Notes: a model not told the origin generated them from the letters alone. Shown: positions 17,031-26,357, counted from the first letter of the stretch. The stretch: 64,000 bases of DNA from Hymenobacter oligotrophus (GCF_003574965.1 NZ_CP032317.1:1054001-1118000), one strand, 5' to 3'. A program made the numbers and translations.

Positions 17031-20000
17031 CTACTCATCCGAGCCGTTAGCATCCTGCTCGGGTGCGGCCGTATCGGTGTTGGTGGTATCGGCAGGCTGC
17101 GTTAGCGACTGGCGCAGGTTGCCGAGCTTACCGGCCGGCTTGGCCGGGGCTTTGGTGCCGCTGGTCCCCGGCTTGGTAGTGGCAGGTTTGGTGCTGCCTT
17201 TGGGGTTGGAGGGGTTACTGGCTTCCAACGCGGCCAAGCGCTGCTTGGCCCCTTCTATCACCTCGGCCACCGGGAATTTATTCTCGATAAGCGAATTGAG
17301 CGTGGTGCGCGCCTGGAAGATTTCGCCCTGGTCTTTGTAGATGTCGGCAATCAGCAGAAAAGCCCGGCCCACCCACAAGTCGAACTGGCTAAAGCTGGTG
17401 TTCAGCTTGAAGGCGGCATCCAGCGCGGGCTCGTATTTCTTTTGCTGATACAGCACCTCGGCCAGCAGGTACTGGGCCTCGGCTCCGCTCACGTCGGTGG
17501 CTTTGGCGGCATTAGTCAGGCTGGTTACGGCTTGGTCGAGGTTGCCCGCTTTGTAATCGGCTTTGCCGATGTACAGCGTAGCCGTATTGGCCACCGTGGG
17601 CGTAGCGTTGCCTTCGGCGATTACCTCGTTGGCTACGCGGCTGGCACCGGCAAAATCGCCGGCTTCGTAGTAGCTGCGCACCACACCTAGGCCCGCCGTG
17701 GCCCGCTCGCGGCGGTTTTGGGTGGTCTGGCGCAGGCGCTCGTAGTACTTGGCAGCCTCGGCGTAGTTCTTGTTTTCAAACTCCAGGTCGGCCACGCGGC
17801 TTACGGCCCGGTTCAGGTACTCGCTCTTGCCTTCTTCTACCACGGCGCGCAGGCGCGGCAGGGCGTCCTGTTTGTTGCCGGTTTTCAGGTACGAGTCGGC
17901 CAGGAAGAACCGGGCATCAGCGGCCAGCGAGGTGTTGCTGTGCTGCTTCAAGTAGGTTTCGAGGCGCGGAATGGCCTGCGGGTACTTTTCGGCTAGGTAA
18001 AGCGACTTGGCGGCTTCAAACTCCACGCTCTCCACGGCTTTGTCGTCGGGGTTGGTAGCTTTGAACTGCGCCAAATACTGGTCAAATTCCTCCGTCTTGC
18101 CCAGCGACGACAAGCTTTCCTGCAAGCCATAGATGGCGTTGGAGGCCGCTTTGCTGCGCGGGTACTGCTGCAGCACCTGCTTGAAATCGGCCGCGGCCTT
18201 TTCGTGTTGCTGCAGGTTTTGGTAGGCAATGCCCCGGCGCAGCAGCGCCTGCGGCACCAGCGGCGAGTTGGGGCGGTTGCTCACCAATCGGCTGAAGCCC
18301 TCCACGGCCGGCTGGAAGTTGCCGTTCTCGAAATCGAGCTGGGCCTGCTGGTACACCGCGTCGTCGGCGTAGCGCGAGTTGGGCGAGGTGCGCAGCAGGG
18401 TTTGCAGGGTTTTGGCCGCGTCGTCGCGTCGGCCCATCAGCCCCAGCGTTACGCTCTTCTGGTAATAGGCAAAGTCCTTTTCGGCGGCGTTGGCCTGAAT
18501 TACCTTGTCGTAGAGTTCCAGCGCCTGCGCGTAGTTTTTGGCTACGTAGTAGGTATCGGCCAGGCGCAGCGTGGCATCGTAGTAGTTGGGGTCGGTACCG
18601 GGCTTGGCATCTTTGTCCGATACGTACTGCTGAAAGTACGGGCGGGCCTGGTCGTACTTCTTGGTGTTGTAGTACGCGTAACCCAGGCCGTAACGGGCTT
18701 TCTGGTCGTAGTCGGTTTGGGCGGCGGCGCCGTCGCGGGCGGTGCGCAGAGCAGCGGTGTAGCTCTGGATGGCCTGCGGATACTCTTGGTTGAGGCTGTA
18801 CACCTCGCCGCGCAGTACCTCGGCCGCGGCGCGCAGGGCGTCGTCTTGCGGGTAGCGCAGGCTCTTCTCGAGCAAGGGCTGCACCTGCTGATACTGCCCG
18901 TTGTTGTAGAGCGTAGCGGCCTGGTAGTAGGCTACGCGTTGGTACGTGGCGTTGAGCTTGCTGGTGCGTTCGTCGAGGCCTTCGAGGTAGCGCAGGGCCC
19001 GGGCGTAGTCGGTGCTGCTCAGGTAAGCGTCGCTCAGCAGGTCGTCGGCGGTGGCGCGGTTTTTCGAGCGCGGGTATTTCTTGCCGAAGTCTTCCAACGC
19101 CGATACAGCCTCGGCGGTGTTGCCGAGCTCGTAGCTTACCTGGGCGTACTTCAGGGCGGCGTTTTCGGCTACTTGCTTGTCGAAGTTGACTTTGCGGGCG
19201 GCGTCGAACGAGTTCAGGGCCTGCTGCTTGGCGTTGGTTTGCAGGTAGCTCAGCCCTAGGTGATACGCGGCGTTTTGGCCCAAAGAGTCGCGGCCGGCAG
19301 CCACGGTTTTCAGCGAGCCGATGGCGCCCTTAAAGTCGCCTTGCTTGAAGTTGGCGTAGCCGATTTTGTACTGCACCATCGGCTCGATTTTCTTCCGGCC
19401 GGCGGCGTATTTATCGAAGTACTCGGCCGCGCGGGCCCAGTCCTGCTTCTGGTAAAACGCATCGCCCACGAGCAGCTGAATCTCATCGGCCGATTGTGGC
19501 GGCGGCGTTTGGGCCAGCGCCTTGGTGCCGTACTCAATCAGCCCGTTCATGTTGCCCTCTTTGTAGTAAATCTGGCTCATGATGGCCGGTACTACGGGGC
19601 GGTAGGCATCGTTCTGCTCGGCCACGCCTAGGTCTTGGCGGGCCCCGGCGTAGTCGCCGGCACGGTAGGCCAAGTAGCCGGCGTAGTAGCTGCTGGCGTA
19701 GCGAAACTCGTGGTTGCCTTGCTTGTTGCGGTCGAAGATGAGTTTGGCCTTGTCGAACTCCTTCAGGGCAAAGTGGCTGTAGGCCTGCTTAAACTCGGCC
19801 TCGGCGCGTTGTTCGCCCGTGAGGTTGTCGGCCGCCACGCGGGCGAAGTAGTCAACCGCGCGCTTGTGGTCCTTCTTATCGAAGTAAAACTTGCCGAGCT
19901 CGTAGTAGGCCGAAGCCGCTTTGGGGTGCGCCCGGTTGTTTTCGGCAAAGGCCAGGATGCGGCCTTCCGAATCGGGATGCAGCAGGTACAGGCCGCTTAC

Positions 20001-20243
20001 GGCAAAGTAATACTCGGCGTCGGCGGTACGGTCGCGCACGTCGCCGGTGCGGCGCGGCACGGTTTCGAGGTACTGCTGAAACGACGTTTGCGCCGCGCCG
20101 TACTGGCCGCGGTCGAACAGCTCGAGTCCCTCGAAATAGTAGCGTTCTTCGTTGGTGAACTTTTGGGTATGCTGGGCTTGCAGGGCCAGCGGCGTCGTGG
20201 CGCTGAGCGAGGCCGCCAGCGCCAGGCGAGGAAGTAACTTCAT
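17031..20243 (-). CDS. Large exported tetratricopeptide repeat protein
   Basis: The 1070-residue protein begins with a signal peptide (MKLLPRLALAASLSATTPLA) ending near residue 23. It is then built of roughly 25 TPR-like helical pairs from about residue 30 to 1000 (for example YFEGLELFDRGQYGAAQTSF and AEYFDKYAAGRKKIEPMVQY). The tail (about 1010-1070) is rich in Lys, Pro, Thr and acidic residues and probably unstructured. Such long periplasmic TPR proteins scaffold envelope complexes in Bacteroidota, but no specific partner can be named here. The adjacent outer-membrane barrel could be one (inference). Confidence 0.88.
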   Translation of the reverse strand: MKLLPRLALAASLSATTPLALQAQHTQKFTNEERYYFEGLELFDRGQYGAAQTSFQQYLETVPRRTGDVRDRTADAEYYFAVSGLYLLHPDSEGRILAFAENNRAHPKAASAYYELGKFYFDKKDHKRAVDYFARVAADNLTGEQRAEAEFKQAYSHFALKEFDKAKLIFDRNKQGNHEFRYASSYYAGYLAYRAGDYAGARQDLGVAEQNDAYRPVVPAIMSQIYYKEGNMNGLIEYGTKALAQTPPPQSADEIQLLVGDAFYQKQDWARAAEYFDKYAAGRKKIEPMVQYKIGYANFKQGDFKGAIGSLKTVAAGRDSLGQNAAYHLGLSYLQTNAKQQALNSFDAARKVNFDKQVAENAALKYAQVSYELGNTAEAVSALEDFGKKYPRSKNRATADDLLSDAYLSSTDYARALRYLEGLDERTSKLNATYQRVAYYQAATLYNNGQYQQVQPLLEKSLRYPQDDALRAAAEVLRGEVYSLNQEYPQAIQSYTAALRTARDGAAAQTDYDQKARYGLGYAYYNTKKYDQARPYFQQYVSDKDAKPGTDPNYYDATLRLADTYYVAKNYAQALELYDKVIQANAAEKDFAYYQKSVTLGLMGRRDDAAKTLQTLLRTSPNSRYADDAVYQQAQLDFENGNFQPAVEGFSRLVSNRPNSPLVPQALLRRGIAYQNLQQHEKAAADFKQVLQQYPRSKAASNAIYGLQESLSSLGKTEEFDQYLAQFKATNPDDKAVESVEFEAAKSLYLAEKYPQAIPRLETYLKQHSNTSLAADARFFLADSYLKTGNKQDALPRLRAVVEEGKSEYLNRAVSRVADLEFENKNYAEAAKYYERLRQTTQNRRERATAGLGVVRSYYEAGDFAGASRVANEVIAEGNATPTVANTATLYIGKADYKAGNLDQAVTSLTNAAKATDVSGAEAQYLLAEVLYQQKKYEPALDAAFKLNTSFSQFDLWVGRAFLLIADIYKDQGEIFQARTTLNSLIENKFPVAEVIEGAKQRLAALEASNPSNPKGSTKPATTKPGTSGTKAPAKPAGKLGNLRQSLTQPADTTNTDTAAPEQDANGSDE

Positions 20244-20391
20244 TGGCAGAGCGTAGCGAAGGGCGGGCCGCGCGGGCCCGGTTAAGCCAAAAGTAGGGAA
20301 AAATGCCTGCGGGTTGCGGCAGCTTGGCGTCTTTCAACGCTTATACGGCGGTATCTGGTATTCGACGCGGCCTGCCTAGGTCCGGAAAGCC

Positions 20392-20429
20392 AAACACCCA
20401 CCCGGCACCTAGGCGCCGGGTGGGTGTTT
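20392..20429 (-). terminator. Terminator of the RES/Xre operon
   Basis: A perfect 15-bp stem, AAACACCCACCCGGC with its complement, flanks an 8-nt loop containing CCTAGG. It ends 17 bp from the RES stop codon and, being symmetrical with A and T flanks, may work in both directions. Confidence 0.8.
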
Positions 20430-20446
20430 TGGTGGGGCAGCTTGGG

Positions 20447-20902
20447 CTACACCTCGCCTTTAATCCGGGTATCAAACGCAAACTCCTCGCGGGCCACAAT
20501 GCGGATGCGCGCAAAATCGGGGTGGCGGCTGTGCAGCAGGTAGTTGCTTTCCTGCGGCACAATCGATGAAGGCACGCGCAACACGGCCGAGCGGCGGGCC
20601 TCGTACCACGCGCTGCCTAGGGGCTGGCACACGGCGTAGCGGCTGGCTTTTTCCCAGCCGGCGGGTAGCTGCTCCAGCTTGATTTCCTCGATCAGCAAAT
20701 CGTCGGGTACGTCAATCACCAGCACCCGAAATTGGTCGTTGAGGCCTTCGCCGCTGCGGTGCACCACGTTTTCGAGGCAAGCCAGGGCGCGGCTGCTGGC
20801 CGCGTAAATAACAAACTGGTCTTTGTAATTCCAGCGGGCGCGGTAGCCCGAGGCAAACAACCCATCGGCGTACTTGGCCAGGCAAATGCGGTAGAGCAGC
20901 AC
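20447..20902 (-). CDS. RES-domain toxin (NAD-degrading family)
   Basis: The 151-residue protein starts with a GTG at 20902 (LLYRICLAKYADGL). This matches the usual RES opening, and VIYAASSRALACLENVVHRS is the central RES signature with Arg, Glu and Ser residues in place. The end EESNYLLHSRHPDFARIRI-like region (ESNYLLHSRHPDF) is the C-terminal RES motif. RES toxins phosphorolyse or hydrolyse NAD+. It follows the antitoxin gene by 15 bp on the same strand. The order antitoxin then toxin and the size fit the type II RES/Xre system. Confidence 0.92.
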   Translation of the reverse strand: MLLYRICLAKYADGLFASGYRARWNYKDQFVIYAASSRALACLENVVHRSGEGLNDQFRVLVIDVPDDLLIEEIKLEQLPAGWEKASRYAVCQPLGSAWYEARRSAVLRVPSSIVPQESNYLLHSRHPDFARIRIVAREEFAFDTRIKGEV

Positions 20903-20917
20903 AGCTTGGGCGTGGGG

Positions 20918-21379
20918 TTACGATAAGTCGCCGTGGGCGATGCGCTGCAGCTCCTCGGTTACCAGATCGATGCCGCCGGTGGTTTCGAGCAATTTCAGGG
21001 GCACTTCGCCATCGAGGCCGTGGGCGGGTTTATCGAGCCAACGCAGAAAAGCCGCGGCTTCGCCGAACACCTCCACGCCTAGGTTGTAGAGGGCAATGAT
21101 CTTTAGGGTCTTCTCGCTGCTGGCGGGGCTGAGCGGCTTTTTCTCCTGCGAGTAGTTGCGCAGGGTTTTCGTCGACAGCTCGTAAATGGCCTCCAGCTCG
21201 TTGGCTTGCAGCTGAAACGCCTCGGCTACTTCGAACGCGGTGGTGGCCGGCACGCCCTTGCGCGCCTCCAGTACGAGGGCAAACGCATCTTGCCCGGTAC
21301 GGCCCCAAGCCGCCCATTTCTTGCGGAGCGCTACGGGTAGCGCCGCCAGGTCTTTGTGTTTGGTGCTTGCCGTTGTCAT
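20918..21379 (-). CDS. Xre/MbcA/ParS-type antitoxin (DUF2384)
   Basis: The 153-residue product has an N-terminal helix-turn-helix-like part (about 30-95: GVPATTAFEVAEAFQLQANE and STKTLRNYSQEK). A C-terminal DUF2384 toxin-binding domain follows (about 95-150: IIALYNLGVEVFGEAAAFLRW, LDGEVPLKLLETTGGIDLV). It should neutralise the RES toxin by covering its active site and repress its own operon. The palindromic operator lies 31-63 bp upstream of the ATG. Confidence 0.9.
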   Translation of the reverse strand: MTTASTKHKDLAALPVALRKKWAAWGRTGQDAFALVLEARKGVPATTAFEVAEAFQLQANELEAIYELSTKTLRNYSQEKKPLSPASSEKTLKIIALYNLGVEVFGEAAAFLRWLDKPAHGLDGEVPLKLLETTGGIDLVTEELQRIAHGDLS

Positions 21380-21409
21380 AGGTGTGGTTGTAATTGCGCC
21401 GAAACTTAT

Positions 21410-21442
21410 GGAAATTTTTCCTTCTAACGCGGAAAAATTTCT
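21410..21442. promoter_or_regulatory. Probable operator of the RES/Xre operon
   Basis: GGAAATTTTTCC (21410-21421) and GGAAAAATTTCT (21431-21442) form an inverted repeat with a 9-nt spacer and one mismatch. Each arm is itself nearly palindromic. It lies just upstream of the antitoxin start, where type II antitoxins bind to repress themselves. Confidence 0.7.
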
Positions 21443-21532
21443 TTTGGGTTCCCTAAATCGAAACTCAAGCGCCCTGCTATGATAGAGCGTTCAGACCAAA
21501 GGGACACGAGAGGACTTACCTAATTTGCTATC

Positions 21533-22060
21533 ATGAAAGAACTAGTCAATGCCATTATCAACGCACACCTAGATAAAGTACGTGTGTTGGTACGGACTAA
21601 CCCGGAGTTGCTCACACAACAGACACCAAACGGTTACACCCCTGTGGAATTGGCCAAGGCCAAAGGACACAAAAAAATTGAAACAGCAATTGCCCGTGCT
21701 ACAGGCGTGCCAGAGTGCTATACTGCTGACGAGTTGCGTCAGTTACTCGTCGACTACGTCGCTTGGCTCAGCGAGGAATACTACGCCGCCGGTTGGTATG
21801 ACTCTATTGAATATAAATTATGGGCGTTGGTAATACACGACAAATTGGAGTGCACCCATCAGCAGTGGTGGAGAAAGCGTATCGGCACCGAAGAACTAGC
21901 TGATTTGAAGTTCCTTTCCGAACGAACCCAAGCCTGGGCCATGTGGAACGATGAACATCCAAACGACCCGGACGCAGAGGATGTCTTGGTCGTGGCTTTG
22001 ATAGACTGGCAACCAATGTATAACGCTTGGAGAGCTAAGCACCTGTCTTCCCGAACTTAG
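21533..22060 (+). CDS. Small ankyrin-repeat-like protein
   Basis: The 175-residue protein starts with one or two ankyrin-like helices (LVNAIINAHLDKVRVLVRTN, then NGYTPVELAKAKGHKKIETA). The remaining 115 residues contain many Trp, Tyr and acidic residues (DYVAWLSEEYYAAGWYDSIE) and I do not recognise them. Base composition is lower in GC than the neighbours, with codons such as ATA, TTA and AGA, which suggests recent transfer. It is transcribed away from the RES/Xre operon and shares its intergenic region. A -7-like TAATTTGC precedes the start. A function in defence or immunity is only a guess from the setting. Confidence 0.7.
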   Translation: MKELVNAIINAHLDKVRVLVRTNPELLTQQTPNGYTPVELAKAKGHKKIETAIARATGVPECYTADELRQLLVDYVAWLSEEYYAAGWYDSIEYKLWALVIHDKLECTHQQWWRKRIGTEELADLKFLSERTQAWAMWNDEHPNDPDAEDVLVVALIDWQPMYNAWRAKHLSSRT

Positions 22061-22102
22061 GATAACGAAGCACGTTATCGGCTGTCGTATGCAATAGTCT
22101 AC

Positions 22103-23158
22103 TTACCCCACCATCACCGCTACTGGCACTTGCGGGTGCAGTATCATAAACACCAATTCCTGCAGGATATCTGCCTCCGACATCGAGCCCGACTCCACGC
22201 CTTTGCTCTGCAAATCGGCGCGGCGGATCAGGCGGATGATGTCGCGGGTGCGTTGGTATGGAAACACCTTCAAGGCCTGCTGGTACTCTTTCTGGGCGTA
22301 GCTGTTGGCCACACCTATCTTCTTCCAATCGGCCGGCGAGGGGTTGGACAGGGTGTGCAGCTGCAACAGGCGCAGGAAGAAGTTAAACAGCAGCGTGAGG
22401 TTGGGAATAAGCGGGTTATCCTTGGGGTTGAGGGCAAAGTGCTGCACAATGCGGTTGGCCTTCAGCACATCGCGCATGATGAGCGCCTTCTGCAGCTCGA
22501 AGATGTTGTAGTCTTTGCTGATGCCCACCATGCGCTGCACGGTGGCCGCGTCGATGGGCTGGCCGGGCTGCAGGTTGAGCTCCATCTTCTGGATTTCGCC
22601 CAGCAAGCGCCCTAGGTCGGCGCCGATGTACTCGCTCAGCAGCTGCACGGCCTCGTCGTGAATGGGGCGCTGGCGCTGCTTCATGGTATCCTTCAACCAC
22701 TGCGGCACTTGGTAGTCGCGCAGCTTATCGGAGGTGAGCAGCACGGCGTGCTCGGCCATGATTTTGCCGAGCTTCTTGCGGCCGTCGAGGCACTTGTGCT
22801 TGTGGGCCAGCACCAGCACGGTGCTGGGCAGCGGGTTTTTCAGGTAAGCCTCCAGCATAGTTTGGCCCGCATCGGCTTCGAGGCCGGGCAGGTTCTGGGC
22901 TTCCTTTACAATCACCACGGTGCGCTCGGCCATCATCGGAAAGCGGCGCGCTTGCCCAAGCACGGTGGGTATGTCGGTATCCTTTCCGTAGAGCACCACT
23001 TGGTTGAAGCCCTTGTCGGCTTCGCTCAGCACGTTCTTCTCGATAAAGTCGGAAACCAGATCGATGTAGTACGGCTCTTCGCCTTGCAGAAAGTACACCG
23101 GCGCAAACTGCCGCTTTTGCAGCTGCTGCATGATTTGGTCGGCGGAGAGCTGAGGCAT
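22103..23158 (-). CDS. holA: DNA polymerase III subunit delta
   Basis: The 351-residue protein opens MPQLSADQIMQQLQKRQFAP and has the delta-subunit N-terminal region FAPVYFLQGEEPYYIDLVSD, the segment GFNQVVLYGKDTD and the C-terminal helical DNA_pol3_delta domain (FELQKALIMRDVLKANRIVQ). It loads the sliding clamp during replication. The ATG at 23158 is chosen; longer in-frame starts give a Cys/His-rich leader unlike the family. The C-terminus (about 320-351) is followed by a short gap before the ankyrin gene's stop on the other strand. Confidence 0.94.
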   Translation of the reverse strand: MPQLSADQIMQQLQKRQFAPVYFLQGEEPYYIDLVSDFIEKNVLSEADKGFNQVVLYGKDTDIPTVLGQARRFPMMAERTVVIVKEAQNLPGLEADAGQTMLEAYLKNPLPSTVLVLAHKHKCLDGRKKLGKIMAEHAVLLTSDKLRDYQVPQWLKDTMKQRQRPIHDEAVQLLSEYIGADLGRLLGEIQKMELNLQPGQPIDAATVQRMVGISKDYNIFELQKALIMRDVLKANRIVQHFALNPKDNPLIPNLTLLFNFFLRLLQLHTLSNPSPADWKKIGVANSYAQKEYQQALKVFPYQRTRDIIRLIRRADLQSKGVESGSMSEADILQELVFMILHPQVPVAVMVG

Positions 23159-23222
23159 GGGGTAAGCTGGGTCGTCGTCGTGTGGGTGAAGGCCGCTGCA
23201 GCAACCTAGGGCAATGCAGCAC

Positions 23223-23252
23223 TTGCAAAGGTAACCTAGGCGCGTACCTTTC
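23223..23252. promoter_or_regulatory. Overlapping divergent promoters for holA and the glycosyltransferase
   Basis: On the plus strand TTG (23223-23225), a 19-bp spacer and TACCTTTC (23245-23252) precede the gene at 23274. On the minus strand TACCTTTG (23226-23233) faces holA. The elements overlap, so the two promoters probably compete. Confidence 0.6.
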
Positions 23253-23273
23253 GCAGCATATTCGCTTTGGCCT

Positions 23274-24824
23274 ATGTCGGTTGTTCTGCCCCCCATTGCG
23301 CACCGGCGGGTGCGCGTCGATGCGCTGCTGCTCGGGTTGGCGCTGTGCAAGTTTTTGCTGCAGTTTCTGCTCTCGGGCCGCTACGGCCTGCACCGCGACG
23401 AGTACCTGTACCTCGACATGGCCCACCACCTGGCTTGGGGCTACAAGGAGATTCCGCCGCTGCTAGCGCCTTTCTCGTGGCTGGCGCAGGCGGTACTGGG
23501 TCACACCATCTGGGCCGCTAAGTTCTTCCCGGCGCTGTTCGGCAGCCTTACGGTGCTGCTTACCGGCCTAATCGTGCGCCAGGCCGGCGGCGGGCGCTGG
23601 GCGCAGGTGGCTGCGGCGGTGGCGGTGGCGGTGTCGCCGGTATACCTGGCGATGCACGGCTTGTTTCAGCCCAACTTCCTCGATGTGTTTTTCTGGACGC
23701 TCTACGGCTTTTTGGTGGTGCGCTTCGTGCACACGCACGAGCCCCGGCTGCTGCTTGCCCTAGGTGTGTGCATTGGCTTGGGCATGCTGGCCAAGTATAC
23801 CACGGCGTTTTACGTGGCCTCGCTCCTGCTGGCGCTGCTGCTCACGCCCGCCGAGCGGCCGTGGCTGGCTACGCGGTGGTTTTGGCTGGCGGTAGGCGCG
23901 GCGGCGCTCATCTTTCTGCCCAACCTCGTTTGGCAGGCTACGCACAACTGGCCCGTGCTCGGCCACATGAACAAGCTGCAGGAAACGCAGCTCACTAACG
24001 TTTCGCCCATCGACTTTCTGGTTGAGCAATTGCCCATGACGCTGGCTGGCGCGGGCCTGTGGCTGGCCGGGCTGTGGTTTTGCTTTACCCGAGCGGGCAA
24101 GCCGTACCGCCCGCTGGCTCTGGCCTACTTTTTTGTAATTGCCTTGCTGCTGCTCAGCCGCGGCAAAAACTACTACGCCGCCGCCGTGTACCCGCCCCTA
24201 ATGGCCCTAGGTGCCGTGTACCTCGAGCGTAAAAGCCGAGCAGCATTGGCTGGCACCCTAGGTATTGGGTTGCTGCTGAGCCTGCCCATCGTACCCGCGT
24301 TATTGCCGGTACTTTCAATCGATGGCCTGAGCCGCTACGTGCAGCGCGTCTCGGTACTCGATGCCCTCACGCGGTGGGAAGACGGGCAGCAGCACCACCT
24401 ACCGCAGGATGTAGCGGATATGCATGGTTGGGACGAGTACGCCCCGTTGGTGCAGCAGGCGCTGGCCCGCCTTACGCCTGCTGAGCGTGCCCACTGCATT
24501 GTGTACGGCGACAATTACGGCCAGGCTGGAGCCCTCAACTGGTACGGCCCAGCCCTAGGTCTGCCACGCTGCTACACGCTCAACGGCTCCAACTCCTACT
24601 GGATGCCCGCGCCCGAAACCGTCAGTGCTTTCATCTACGCCAACGAGGGCTACGGGCCCGAGGACCTAAAGCAGGTATTTGGCAGCATGGAGGTGGTGGG
24701 CCGGGTGCAAAGCCCGTACGCCCGCATCCGAGGCAGCGAGGTGCTGCTGTTTCGGCAGCCCAAAACCGACCTAGGCCCGTTCGTGCAGAAACGCATCACC
24801 GAGGCTCAGCAAGGTTTCGAGTAG
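23274..24824 (+). CDS. Glycosyltransferase family 39 (ArnT/PMT-like) membrane protein
   Basis: The 516-residue integral membrane protein has about ten hydrophobic helices between residues 15 and 365. The first periplasmic loop has GRYGLHRDEYLYLDMAHHL, with the acidic pair (D-E) that is catalytic in the polyprenol-linked GT39/GT83 enzymes. The C-terminal 150 residues form a soluble domain (HCIVYGDNYGQAGALNWYGP). It should transfer a sugar from a polyprenyl-phosphate donor to an envelope acceptor. The substrate cannot be told. It is alone on its strand, with its own promoter. Confidence 0.88.
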   Translation: MSVVLPPIAHRRVRVDALLLGLALCKFLLQFLLSGRYGLHRDEYLYLDMAHHLAWGYKEIPPLLAPFSWLAQAVLGHTIWAAKFFPALFGSLTVLLTGLIVRQAGGGRWAQVAAAVAVAVSPVYLAMHGLFQPNFLDVFFWTLYGFLVVRFVHTHEPRLLLALGVCIGLGMLAKYTTAFYVASLLLALLLTPAERPWLATRWFWLAVGAAALIFLPNLVWQATHNWPVLGHMNKLQETQLTNVSPIDFLVEQLPMTLAGAGLWLAGLWFCFTRAGKPYRPLALAYFFVIALLLLSRGKNYYAAAVYPPLMALGAVYLERKSRAALAGTLGIGLLLSLPIVPALLPVLSIDGLSRYVQRVSVLDALTRWEDGQQHHLPQDVADMHGWDEYAPLVQQALARLTPAERAHCIVYGDNYGQAGALNWYGPALGLPRCYTLNGSNSYWMPAPETVSAFIYANEGYGPEDLKQVFGSMEVVGRVQSPYARIRGSEVLLFRQPKTDLGPFVQKRITEAQQGFE

Positions 24825-24944
24825 TGCAGCGCAGGCCTAAGCCCGGGTTATCCCAAACAATTTCGTGGTTCACTCCGACACACATTATAGATCGTTCACG
24901 CAGGCACGGGCTGAAGCCCGCGCTACATCGCCCGTTTTGGCGCT

Positions 24945-24952
24945 TACCTTTG
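24945..24952 (+). promoter_or_regulatory. -7 promoter box of tyrS
   Basis: TACCTTTG matches TAnnTTTG. No TTG box at the right spacing is seen. A start of transcription near 24959 would make the leader almost exactly the hairpin repeat that follows. Confidence 0.5.
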
Positions 24953-24968
24953 CGCGAAATACAGTTGG

Positions 24969-25045
24969 CCGTTGTCAGTTGCGAGTTGTCAGTTTACGCT
25001 GACTTACGCGAGTACTGACAACCGACAACTTGCAACTGACAACGG
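24969..25045. repeat. Inverted GTTGTCAGTTG repeat abutting tyrS
   Basis: Arms 24969-24990 and 25024-25045 (CCGTTGTCAGTTGC, one mismatch, then AGTTGTC) pair over 22 bp. Copies of the word GTTGTC are also repeated inside each arm. The right arm ends one base before the tyrS ATG. The same word family occurs before bshB1 at 32155-32219. Confidence 0.8.
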
Positions 25046-25046
25046 A

Positions 25047-26348
25047 ATGAACCTCATCGACGAACTGCGCTGGCGCGGCATGTTTCACGACATGATGCCC
25101 GGCACCGACGAGCACTTGCTCAACAACGGTCCCGTAACCGGCTACATCGGCTTCGACCCCACCGCTCCTTCGCTGCACATCGGCAACCTGGCTACCATTA
25201 TGCTGCTGGTGCACCTGCAGCGCGCTGGCCACCGCCCCGTGGCGTTGGTAGGCGGCGCCACCGGCATGATCGGCGACCCCTCGGGCAAATCCGCGGAGCG
25301 CAATCTGCTCGACGAAGAAGCGCTGCGCCGTAACCAGGCGGGCATTCGGGCGCAGTTGGAGAAGTTCATCGCGTTCAACGATTCGCCCACGGGCGCGGTC
25401 GTGGTCAACAACTACGATTGGTTTAAGGAGTTCGGCTTTCTGCAGTTTCTGCGCGAGGTAGGCAAGCACCTCACGGTAAACTACATGATGGCCAAGGACT
25501 CGGTGAAGCGCCGCATCGGTGGCAACGAGGATACCGGCGCCGAGGGCATCAGCTACACCGAGTTCAGCTACCAACTGCTGCAAGGTTACGACTTCTTCCA
25601 CCTCTACAAAACCCTAGGTACCACGCTGCAGATGGGCGCATCGGACCAGTGGGGCAACATCACCACCGGCACCGAGCTCATCCGCCGCATGACGGGCGGC
25701 GAAGGCAAAGCCTATGCCCTCACCGGCCAGCTCATCACCAAGGCCGATGGCACCAAGTACGGCAAGAGCGAAACCGGCACCGTGTGGCTCGATGGCTCCA
25801 TGACCTCGCCGTACCAGTTCTACCAGTTCTTCCTCAACGCCGCCGACGCCGATGTGCCGCGCCTCATCCGCGTGTTCACGCTGCTGAGCAAGGAAGAAAT
25901 CGAAGTCCTCGAAGCCGAACACGCCCAGGCACCCCACCTGCGCACCCTGCAAAAGGCACTGGCCAAAGACGTGACCATTCGGGTGCACGGCGAAGCAGCC
26001 TACGAAGCGGCCCTTTCGGCCTCGCAAGTGCTGTTCGGCGGCGGCGAGCTAACGAGTCTCGACGAAGCTACCCTGCTCGACGTGTTTGCCGGCGTGCCCC
26101 ACGTGGAAGTTCCGCGCGCTACGCTGACGGAGCAAGGCGTTATCGGTTTGCTTAGCGAAGCCACCGGCGGCACCATCTTCCCCTCCAAAGGCGAGGCGCG
26201 CAAGATGATCCAAGGCGGCGGCGTGAGCCTGAACCGCGAAAAAGTTACTGCAGAGCAGCAAGCAGCCGAGGTACCCTTGCTGCTCGATAAATACATCGTG
26301 GCCCAGAAGGGCAAAAAGAACTACTACCTGCTGAAGGTTACGGATTAA
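25047..26348 (+). CDS. tyrS: Tyrosine--tRNA ligase
   Basis: The 433-residue class I synthetase has the HIGH-type motif PSLHIGN (near residue 45), the tyrosine-binding YQLLQGYDF and the KMSKS-type KYGKSETGT (near 238). A C-terminal S4 RNA-binding domain (about 365-433, [15 protein letters not shown]) is present. The ATG at 25047 fits [15 protein letters not shown]; longer in-frame starts would run through the hairpin repeat. It charges tRNA-Tyr in the cytoplasm. The 5' leader seems to be the hairpin above. Confidence 0.97.
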   Translation: MNLIDELRWRGMFHDMMPGTDEHLLNNGPVTGYIGFDPTAPSLHIGNLATIMLLVHLQRAGHRPVALVGGATGMIGDPSGKSAERNLLDEEALRRNQAGIRAQLEKFIAFNDSPTGAVVVNNYDWFKEFGFLQFLREVGKHLTVNYMMAKDSVKRRIGGNEDTGAEGISYTEFSYQLLQGYDFFHLYKTLGTTLQMGASDQWGNITTGTELIRRMTGGEGKAYALTGQLITKADGTKYGKSETGTVWLDGSMTSPYQFYQFFLNAADADVPRLIRVFTLLSKEEIEVLEAEHAQAPHLRTLQKALAKDVTIRVHGEAAYEAALSASQVLFGGGELTSLDEATLLDVFAGVPHVEVPRATLTEQGVIGLLSEATGGTIFPSKGEARKMIQGGGVSLNREKVTAEQQAAEVPLLLDKYIVAQKGKKNYYLLKVTD

Positions 26349-26357
26349 ATACACCAG

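Noticed and set aside
18204-19259. A 351-codon open frame antisense to the large TPR gene
   Set aside because: GC-rich genes produce long antisense frames; the composition is low-complexity Val/Ala/Gly/Leu and the minus-strand TPR gene is clear.
24972-25046. An earlier start for tyrS
   Set aside because: The extra residues are encoded by the hairpin repeat and do not occur in the family.
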